DNA from: Ideonella benzenivorans
GTDB lineage: Bacteria; Pseudomonadota; Gammaproteobacteria; Burkholderiales; Burkholderiaceae_C
Length of the DNA: 64,000 nt
Assembly: GCF_020387415.1 (NCBI RefSeq)
Contig: NZ_JAGWCB010000012.1
Coordinates: 310,001-374,000 of the forward strand
Direction of reading: 5' to 3'
Part shown: in pieces, positions 56,648 through 64,000 of the stretch
Position numbering within the stretch: the first letter of the stretch is position 1
Layout: each line of letters begins with the position of its first letter
Translations under genes and position numbers: made by a program
The notes under the pieces: generated by a model
Told to the model about the DNA's origin: nothing
Databases searched by the model: none
What the model saw: only the letters and a program-made list of their open reading frames with translations

Positions 56648-57181
56648 ATGACCGCCATCGAACTGCGCCCCTGCGTCGCCGCCGAACACGCGCCCGCCAT
56701 CCTGGCCATCTTCAACGACGCCATTGCCCACAGCACCGCGCTGTACGAATACCAGCCCCGCACGTTGGAGACCATGGCCAATTGGTTCGCCACCAAGCAA
56801 GCCGGCGGGTATCCGGTCATCGGTGCCTTCGACGCGGCCGGCCAGTTGCTGGGTTTTGCCAGCTGGGGACCGTTCCGGGCCTACCCCGCGTTCAAGTACA
56901 CGGTGGAACATTCGGTCTATGTCCACCAAGACCACCGGGGGCGCGGCATCGGCCGCCAGTTGCTGACCGAGCTGCTCCGTCAGGCCGAGGCCCGCGACGA
57001 AGTGCATGCCCTGATCGCCGCGATCGACATGCAGAACCCCGGCAGCATCGCCCTGCACGAGTCGCTGGGCTTCCAGCATGCGGGGACGCTGCCGCAGGTC
57101 GGCTTCAAGTTCGGCCGCTGGCTGGACCTGGGCTTCTGGCAGCGCACGCTGCCCACCCCGCACCAGCCGGTGGACGGCTGA
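56648..57181 (+). CDS. GNAT acetyltransferase, phosphinothricin/methionine sulfoximine N-acetyltransferase type
   Basis: The 177-residue protein is a GNAT enzyme of the Pat/MnaT group: IFNDAIAHSTALYEYQPRTL (N-terminal substrate loop), SVYVHQDHRGRGIGRQLL (acetyl-CoA pyrophosphate loop) and IDMQNPGSIALHESLGFQHAG. Members acetylate methionine sulfone/sulfoximine, phosphinothricin or similar glutamate analogues, protecting glutamine synthetase. The true substrate is not known. It is paired with the XRE-cupin regulator and converges on mosA (9 bp between stop codons). Confidence 0.85.
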   Translation: MTAIELRPCVAAEHAPAILAIFNDAIAHSTALYEYQPRTLETMANWFATKQAGGYPVIGAFDAAGQLLGFASWGPFRAYPAFKYTVEHSVYVHQDHRGRGIGRQLLTELLRQAEARDEVHALIAAIDMQNPGSIALHESLGFQHAGTLPQVGFKFGRWLDLGFWQRTLPTPHQPVDG

Positions 57182-57190
57182 GCCCCTCCC

Positions 57191-58021
57191 TCAGCCCGTG
57201 TGGGCGCCGGTGCGGATCAGCGTGCCAACATGCTCGCCGCGCAGCGCCGCGGTCAGCCGCCCCGGCACCAGGCCGTTGACCACCTGCACATGGGTGATGT
57301 GGCGGGCGTTGGCCATGGTCTCCAGCATCGCCCGGTCCACCGGCAGCGGGCCGTCCATCGCCAGCAACTCGGCCGCGCTGATGTCGCGCAGCAGCTCGGC
57401 GCTGCCGGCCTCCGGACCGTTCGGGTCCGTCGTGCAGATGCCGTCGACGTCTTCGACCACCGTCAGCCCGGCCGCCCCCAGCGCATCGGCCGCCAGGAAG
57501 GCGCCCGTGTCAGCCCGGTGCGGCGGGATGCGCGAGCCCGGAAACTCGTGGTGGTGGTACGGCGGAAAGGCGCTGCCCACCACCGCCGGCGAAGCCGCCA
57601 GGTGGATGGACAGCTGGTTGGCGATCGTTGGGTGCTCCACGTAGGAGACGCCTTCGGGCGCCAGCATGGCCGCCAGGATGTGGCCGTTCTGCCCGGCCTC
57701 GCTGGCCGCCAGCGGCGCCAGCGAACCCACCGGCAGGCCCAGGTCCAGGCCCACGCTGTAGACGTGCCGGGCCCGCAGGCCGGCCCCGGTCAGGATGAGC
57801 ATCTTGTGCTCGAGCAGCAGCCGGCGGATCTCGTCGACCAGCGGCAGGATGGCCGTGGCGCCGCGGTCCAGCAGGCGCCCGCCGATCTTCACCACCTGCA
57901 GCCAGGGCAGCAGGCGGATGGGCTTCACCCCCGCCACGGGGCGGGTCAGTTCGTTGTTCTGCAAGGTCTGGCGCGCCAGCGCCGAGGCCACGTGCTTGAT
58001 GCCAGTGGTGGTGTCCGTCAT
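57191..58021 (-). CDS. mosA: Molybdenum storage protein subunit alpha
   Basis: MosA and MosB form a heterohexameric cage that packs polyoxomolybdate or tungstate clusters using ATP. The 276-residue product is very close to Azotobacter vinelandii MosA as I remember it: ALARQTLQ near the start, [15 protein letters not shown], the strikingly conserved [40 protein letters not shown] (cluster-binding histidines) and the end [11 protein letters not shown]. The fold is that of the amino acid kinase family (UMP kinase-like), so automatic annotation may call it uridylate kinase. It lies 11 nt downstream of mosB. No nitrogenase gene is in the window. Confidence 0.93.
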   Translation of the reverse strand: MTDTTTGIKHVASALARQTLQNNELTRPVAGVKPIRLLPWLQVVKIGGRLLDRGATAILPLVDEIRRLLLEHKMLILTGAGLRARHVYSVGLDLGLPVGSLAPLAASEAGQNGHILAAMLAPEGVSYVEHPTIANQLSIHLAASPAVVGSAFPPYHHHEFPGSRIPPHRADTGAFLAADALGAAGLTVVEDVDGICTTDPNGPEAGSAELLRDISAAELLAMDGPLPVDRAMLETMANARHITHVQVVNGLVPGRLTAALRGEHVGTLIRTGAHTG

Positions 58022-58032
58022 GGCGTGCTCCC

Positions 58033-58845
58033 TCAGTCCGCGGTGATGATCGTGCCGACGTGTTCGCCCGCCAGCGCCCGGGTCAGCAGACCCGGCTTCA
58101 GGCCATTGATGACCTGCACCTGCCGCACGTGCTGGGCCGCTTGCAGCAGGTCCAGCACCGGGAACTCCAGGATCGAATCCTGCAACCCCTTGGTCTTCAT
58201 CTCCGAGACCGAGATCTTCGGGATGAAGGTGGCGTTCTTGTCCGTCTTGGGGTTGCCCGTGAACAGGCCGTCCTCGTCCTTCACGTAGATCATCTGGCGG
58301 CAGCCGAACTGCTCGGCCACCAGGTAGCAACCGGCATCGGTGCGGTATGGCGGGATGACGTTGTCCGCCCCCGGCCGCACCCACAGCTTGTAGGGGGGCA
58401 TGCCGCTGAAGACCACCGCGTTCACCTCGGCCAGGTAGAGCGGCACCGCCGACAGGCCCGCCCCATCGACCGCCGAGATGCCGTGCTGGGCCAGCAACTG
58501 GCCCAGCATCGCGGCGTTCTGGTCGGCCACCGAGGCGCCCAGCTGGGCCAGCACCCCGGCCGGCAGGTTCAACCCGGCGGCGATGGAATAGAGGTGGCGC
58601 GCCCGGGTTCCGGCACCGGTGCCGATCAGCATCTTGTGCGCCTTGCGCGCCGCGACGATCTCGTCGACCAGCGGGTACACCGCCGCACGGCCGCGGTCGA
58701 TGATGCTCTGGCCGCCGATCTTCAGCACAGCGGCGTCCGGCAGGATGCGGAAATCCGGCGCCTGGCTGGCCGCGCTCAGCAGCTCCGGGTCCGACAGCGT
58801 GCGCTGCATCAGCAACGCTTCCAGCGCCGCGGGGGTGGTGGTCAT
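58033..58845 (-). CDS. mosB: Molybdenum storage protein subunit beta
   Basis: The 270-residue partner of MosA has the same amino acid kinase fold. Recognisable MosB segments are [82 protein letters not shown] and [12 protein letters not shown] use the ATG at 58843-58845, preceded by GGAGGGAAGGAA, rather than a longer in-frame start at 58887. It heads a two-gene mosB-mosA unit. The 81-bp gap upstream has an imperfect direct repeat but no full ModE site that I can recognise. Confidence 0.93.
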   Translation of the reverse strand: MTTTPAALEALLMQRTLSDPELLSAASQAPDFRILPDAAVLKIGGQSIIDRGRAAVYPLVDEIVAARKAHKMLIGTGAGTRARHLYSIAAGLNLPAGVLAQLGASVADQNAAMLGQLLAQHGISAVDGAGLSAVPLYLAEVNAVVFSGMPPYKLWVRPGADNVIPPYRTDAGCYLVAEQFGCRQMIYVKDEDGLFTGNPKTDKNATFIPKISVSEMKTKGLQDSILEFPVLDLLQAAQHVRQVQVINGLKPGLLTRALAGEHVGTIITAD

Positions 58846-58896
58846 GGGTTCCTTCCCTCCTGGACACGGCGACGCAAATGCCGCCAACCGGTCAAG

Positions 58897-58918
58897 GATA
58901 GGTAGAAACGCTATGTAG
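58897..58918 (-). repeat. Direct repeat upstream of mosB
   Basis: On the minus strand CTACATAGC and CTACCTATC (seven of nine identical) are repeated 13 bp apart, 52-73 bp upstream of the mosB start. CTACATAGCG loosely resembles one half of a ModE-type site (CGCTATATA read on the other strand), but the second half is missing. A role in mosBA control is speculative. Confidence 0.25.
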
Positions 58919-58926
58919 ATTCAAGC

Positions 58927-59667
58927 TCAACCCTCGCCGGCCACCCGCACCCGGCCCAGGGCCTCGCCCACCGTCTGGTGGAACTGCCGCAGCGCCGCCA
59001 GTTCCCCCTCGGGCGCGGCCAGCGCGGGCCAGAGCATCTCCACCAGGGCGGCAGCGGTGGCCTCCACGTCCAGCTTGTCCGCCCCGGCGGCCCCCTGGCC
59101 GATGACCTCCCACAGCAGGTGCTCCACCGGCCCCAGCACCAGCGCGCGCATCAGGCGCAGCGGCAGGTCCTGGCGGATCTCGCCGCGTTCGCGGCCGCGC
59201 GCCAGCAGGTCCATCAGCGGCGCGGTGTAGCGGCGCTGCAGCGGCAGAAAGGCCTCGGCGAAATCCTGCCCCTTGCTGCGCCCTTCGGACAGCACCAGCG
59301 CGCACAGGCCGGTGCCCTGGATCAGGAACAGCCGCAGGTGGGTGCGCACGAAGTAGGCCAGCTGCTCGCGCGCGGGCCGGTCGGGTGGCATGCCCCCCTC
59401 CATCGCCGCGATGATCTCGTCGTACCAGTCGGCGATGACGCGCACGCACAGCTCGCGCTTGCCGTGGAAATAGGTGAACACCGTGGCCTCGGAGACGCCC
59501 AGGCGCTGGGCGATCTCGGTGGTGGTGGCGCGCTCGTAGCCCTTTTCGGCGAAGACCTCGCGGCCCACGCGCAGGATGTCGCGCATGCGCTGCTCGCTGC
59601 GGGCACTGGTGCCGCCGCGGCGGACGGCGGGCAGCGCGGGCGTGTCGGTGGTGGGCATGGTTGTCAT
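58927..59667 (-). CDS. TetR family regulator, LiuQ-like
   Basis: The 246-residue protein has an N-terminal TetR HTH (ATTTEIAQRLGVSEATVFTYFHGKRELCV, about 46-75) and a ligand-binding C-terminal domain. It diverges from the leucine/isovalerate degradation operon. In Betaproteobacteria this regulon is commonly under a TetR protein called LiuQ, as I recall from comparative genomics, whereas gamma-proteobacteria use the MerR-type LiuR. A 15-bp palindrome lies 2 nt before its start codon and a second copy precedes the operon, so autoregulation and joint repression are likely. Confidence 0.85.
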   Translation of the reverse strand: MTTMPTTDTPALPAVRRGGTSARSEQRMRDILRVGREVFAEKGYERATTTEIAQRLGVSEATVFTYFHGKRELCVRVIADWYDEIIAAMEGGMPPDRPAREQLAYFVRTHLRLFLIQGTGLCALVLSEGRSKGQDFAEAFLPLQRRYTAPLMDLLARGRERGEIRQDLPLRLMRALVLGPVEHLLWEVIGQGAAGADKLDVEATAAALVEMLWPALAAPEGELAALRQFHQTVGEALGRVRVAGEG

Positions 59668-59669
59668 TT

Positions 59670-59684
59670 TTGAGTGTTACTCAA
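59670..59684. promoter_or_regulatory. TetR-type operator copy 1 (regulator side)
   Basis: TTGAGTGTTACTCAA is a palindrome TTGAGT-N3-ACTCAA directly before the regulator ATG (59665-59667 on the minus strand). The second copy is exactly 100 bp away. Confidence 0.75.
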
Positions 59685-59769
59685 TTTTGTCAGCGCAGCG
59701 CCTTTCTCTGCAAGACACCAAAGAGCAGCCCATCATTAGGGAAATCCTCTAGCCCGCGGCAGCCGGTTG

Positions 59770-59784
59770 TTGAGTGACACTCAA
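59770..59784. promoter_or_regulatory. TetR-type operator copy 2 (liu operon side)
   Basis: TTGAGTGACACTCAA has the same arms TTGAGT / ACTCAA as copy 1, 28 bp before the ATG of the dehydrogenase gene. Binding would block the operon promoter. The two copies start exactly 100 bp apart. Confidence 0.75.
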
Positions 59785-59812
59785 AACAACGATCCGCAGG
59801 AGACACCTCACC

Positions 59813-60985
59813 ATGTTCGAATCCACCTTCACCTTCCCGCTGGGCGAGGACATCGCCGCGCTGCGGGAGGCCGTGCGCACCTTCGCCCAGGCCGAGATCG
59901 CCCCGCGCGCGGCCCAGGTCGACCGCGACAACCTCTTCCCCGCGGACCTCTGGCGCAAGCTGGGCGAGATGGGCGTGCACGGCCTGACCGTGCCGGAGGA
60001 GTACGGCGGCACCGCCATGGGCTATGTGGCCCACATGGTGGCGATGGAGGAGATCAGCCGGGCCAGCGCCTCCGTCGGCCTGTCCTACGGTGCGCACAGC
60101 AACCTGTGCATCAACCAGATCAAGCGCAACGGCAGCGCGGCCCAAAAGGCCAAGTACCTGCCCAAGCTGGTCAGCGGCGAGCATGTGGGCGCGCTGGCCA
60201 TGAGCGAGCCAGGCGCCGGCTCGGACGTGGTGAGCATGACCCTGCGCGCCGAGAAGCAGGGCAACCGCTACGTGCTCAACGGCAGCAAGATGTGGATCAC
60301 CAATGGCGGCGATGCCGACACCCTGGTGGTCTACGCGAAGACCGAGCCCACCAAGGCCGCCAAGGGCATGACGGCCTTCATCATCGAGAAGGGCTTCCAG
60401 GGCTTCAGCCACGGTCACCACCTGGACAAGCTGGGCATGCGCGGCTCCAACACCTTCCCCTTGTTCTTCGACCACTGTGAAGTGCCCGAAGAGAACGTGC
60501 TGGGCGGCGAAGGCAATGGCGCCAAGGTGCTGATGAGCGGCCTGGACTACGAGCGCGTGGTGCTGTCCGGCGGGCCGCTGGGCATCATGGCCGCCTGCAT
60601 GGATGCGGTGGTGCCCTATGTGCACGAACGCAAGCAGTTCGGCCAGCCCATCGGCGAGTTCCAGCTGATGCAGGGCAAGCTGGCCGACATGTACAGCACC
60701 TTCCAGGCCTGCCGCGCCTATGCCTATGCGGTGGCCCAGGCCTGCGACCGTGGGGATCATTCCCGCACCCTGCGCAAGGACGCGGCCGGCGTCATCCTCT
60801 ACACCGCCGAGAAGGCCACCTGGATGGCCGGCGAAGCCATCCAGACCCTGGGCGGCGTGGGCTACACCAAGGAGTTCCCGGTGGAGCGCTTGTGGCGCGA
60901 TGCCAAGCTCTACGAGATCGGCGCGGGCACCAGCGAAATCCGCCGCATGCTGATCGGCCGCGAGCTGTTCGCCGAGACGATCTGA
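59813..60985 (+). CDS. liuA: Isovaleryl-CoA dehydrogenase
   Basis: This FAD enzyme oxidises isovaleryl-CoA to 3-methylcrotonyl-CoA in leucine degradation, passing electrons to ETF. The 390-residue acyl-CoA dehydrogenase has [58 protein letters not shown] and [21 protein letters not shown], which fit the isovaleryl-CoA branch best. Downstream methylcrotonyl-CoA carboxylase supports that substrate. The ATG follows GCAGGAGACACCTCACC; a TetR operator lies upstream. Confidence 0.92.
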   Translation: MFESTFTFPLGEDIAALREAVRTFAQAEIAPRAAQVDRDNLFPADLWRKLGEMGVHGLTVPEEYGGTAMGYVAHMVAMEEISRASASVGLSYGAHSNLCINQIKRNGSAAQKAKYLPKLVSGEHVGALAMSEPGAGSDVVSMTLRAEKQGNRYVLNGSKMWITNGGDADTLVVYAKTEPTKAAKGMTAFIIEKGFQGFSHGHHLDKLGMRGSNTFPLFFDHCEVPEENVLGGEGNGAKVLMSGLDYERVVLSGGPLGIMAACMDAVVPYVHERKQFGQPIGEFQLMQGKLADMYSTFQACRAYAYAVAQACDRGDHSRTLRKDAAGVILYTAEKATWMAGEAIQTLGGVGYTKEFPVERLWRDAKLYEIGAGTSEIRRMLIGRELFAETI

Positions 60986-61029
60986 TCCCCCAGCGCACGC
61001 CCCACAACCACGAGGCGAGGAGACATCCC

Positions 61030-62738
<1,709 letters not shown>

Positions 62739-62742
<4 letters not shown>

Positions 62743-64000
62743 CCACGCTGAAGACGCAGCTCAACCCCCGCAGCGAAGAAGCCCGGGCCAACGCCCTGGC
62801 CATGCGCGCGCTGGTGGACGACCTCAACACCCGCCTGGCCCGCATCGCCCAGGGCGGCGGCGAGGCCGCCCGTGCCAAGCACCTGGCCCGCGGCAAGCTG
62901 CTGCCGCGCGAGCGGGTGGAGATGCTGCTGGACCCGGACACGCCCTTCCTGGAGATCGCGCCGATGGCCGCGCACGGCGTCTACCGCGAGGCGGACGCGA
63001 CGGGCGAGATGGTGGACAGTGCCCCGGCCGCCGGCATGATCGCCGGCATCGGCCGGGTGGCGGGCGTGGAGTGCGTCATCGTCTGCAACGACGCCACCGT
63101 CAAGGGCGGCACCTACTACCCGCTGACCGTCAAGAAGCACCTGCGCGCGCAGGAGGTGGCCCGCGAGAACCGCCTGCCCTGCATCTACCTGGTCGATTCC
63201 GGCGGCGCCAACCTGCCCAACCAGGACGAGGTCTTCCCCGACCGCGACCACTTCGGCCGCATCTTCTACAACCAGGCCACGATGAGCGGCGAGGGCATCC
63301 CGCAGATCGCCGTGGTCATGGGCTCCTGCACCGCCGGCGGCGCCTACGTGCCGGCCATGAGCGACGAGACCATCATCGTCAAGAACCAGGGCACCATCTT
63401 CCTGGGCGGCCCGCCGCTGGTGAAGGCCGCCACCGGCGAGGTGGTGAGCGCCGAGGACCTGGGCGGCGGCGACGTGCACACCCGCCTGTCCGGCGTGGCC
63501 GACCACCTGGCCGAGAACGATCTGCACGCCCTGGCCCTGGCCCGCCAGGCGGTGAGCCACCTGAACTGGCAGAAGCCCGCGCCGCTGGCGGTGCGCCCGC
63601 CGCAGGCCCCGCTCTACCCGGCCGAGGAATTGCTGGCCGTCATCCCCACCGACACCCGCAAGCCCTTCGACGTGCGCGAGATCATCGCCCGCATCGTCGA
63701 CGGCAGCGAATTCGACGAGTTCAAGGCCCGCTACGGCAGCACCCTGGTCTGCGGCTTCGCCCACATCGAGGGCATGCCGGTGGGCATCGTGGCCAACAAC
63801 GGCATCCTGTTCGCCGAAAGCGCCAACAAGGGCGCCCACTTCATCGAGCTGTGCTGCCAGCGCAAAATCCCGCTGGTCTTCCTGCAGAACATCACCGGCT
63901 TCATGGTGGGCCGCAAGTACGAGAACGAGGGCATCGCCCGCGCCGGCGCCAAGATGGTGACCGCCGTGGCCTGCGCCAATGTGCCCAAGTTCACCGTCAT
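62739..64000 (+). CDS. liuB: Methylcrotonyl-CoA carboxylase beta (carboxyltransferase) subunit, cut by window edge
   Basis: This subunit transfers CO2 from biotin to 3-methylcrotonyl-CoA. About 420 of an expected 535 residues are present. Segments include [17 protein letters not shown] (N-terminal), [20 protein letters not shown], which is typical of methylcrotonyl rather than propionyl-CoA carboxylases, [17 protein letters not shown] and [14 protein letters not shown]. The end in the window reads [20 protein letters not shown] overlap with the ligase gene shows the same transcript. The biotin-carrying alpha subunit, methylglutaconyl-CoA hydratase and HMG-CoA lyase are expected beyond the right edge. 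Confidence 0.95.

Noticed and set aside
57191-58845. mosA and mosB as uridylate kinase or aspartate kinase genes.
   Set aside because: The shared fold explains the resemblance, but the histidine-rich segment, the paired subunits and long identical stretches fit the molybdenum storage protein.

Overview
The window looks like chromosomal DNA of a high-GC betaproteobacterium of the order Burkholderiales, most likely from the Rubrivivax/Leptothrix/Ideonella/Roseateles neighbourhood. The reasons are the pyrG-kdsA-eno-ftsB gene order, a GbpA/Omp32-like trimeric porin, glnA-ntrB-ntrC in one direction, and a TetR-controlled leucine degradation cluster. Genus-level placement is inference. Coding density is very high. 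No insertion sequence, prophage, CRISPR array, rRNA or tRNA was seen, and no intergenic gap exceeds about 300 bp.

Layout. 1-7726 (minus strand): a complete respiratory formate dehydrogenase island. It holds fdoG with an in-frame selenocysteine UGA and its SECIS hairpin, then fdoH, fdoI, fdhE, selA and the start of selB, which runs off the left edge. 7927-12165 (plus): mutS, translationally coupled to an Anbu-type proteasome homologue, then an alpha/beta hydrolase. 12176-17848 (plus): promoter and structured leader, pyrG, kdsA, eno, ftsB, then pnuC and a NadR-like kinase for nicotinamide riboside salvage. 17858-19661: hslO and a divergent DUF455 di-iron protein. 19643-21459: an amino-acid ABC binding protein and permease with a probable sigma-54/NtrC promoter and no ATPase gene. 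21476-28262: marC, porin, xerD, an AEC transporter, queG, and tsaE-amiC.

28253-34867: a fused pabB-pabC, dedA, mutL, an RluB/RluF-type pseudouridine synthase, miaA. 34864-36511: an FNR-like box and an oxygen-binding di-iron (ODP-like) protein, facing a small membrane GGDEF protein with a destroyed active site. 36592-41502: an autoregulated MarR / tripartite EmrAB-OMF efflux operon on the minus strand. 41628-48376: an OmpA-like lipoprotein, thyA-folA, a DUF4337 protein, a large GGDEF-EAL receptor, and xthA. 48386-53348: the nitrogen regulon core ntrC, ntrB, a small secreted protein, a terminator, glnA, and a sigma-54 promoter with upstream NtrC sites.

53348-58845: a MoaB/Mog-domain protein, an EI24 membrane protein, an AIM24-family protein, an XRE-cupin regulator with an AT-rich operator over its own start codon, a GNAT acetyltransferase, and mosA-mosB encoding both subunits of the molybdenum storage protein. 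58927-64000: a TetR (LiuQ-like) regulator diverging from isovaleryl-CoA dehydrogenase, an acyl-CoA ligase and methylcrotonyl-CoA carboxylase beta (cut by the right edge), with two matching operators exactly 100 bp apart.

Themes that tie regions together: molybdenum (formate dehydrogenase, Mo storage protein), nitrogen control (NtrBC/sigma-54 at glnA and probably at the amino-acid transporter), oxygen (FNR box plus ODP), and a recurring arrangement in which a -10-like hexamer lies 5-8 nt before the ATG, which suggests leaderless mRNAs. The least ordinary items are the molybdenum storage protein without visible nitrogenase genes, the nested pyrG leader structure, the FNR-box/ODP pair, the Anbu gene coupled to mutS, and the degenerate GGDEF protein.
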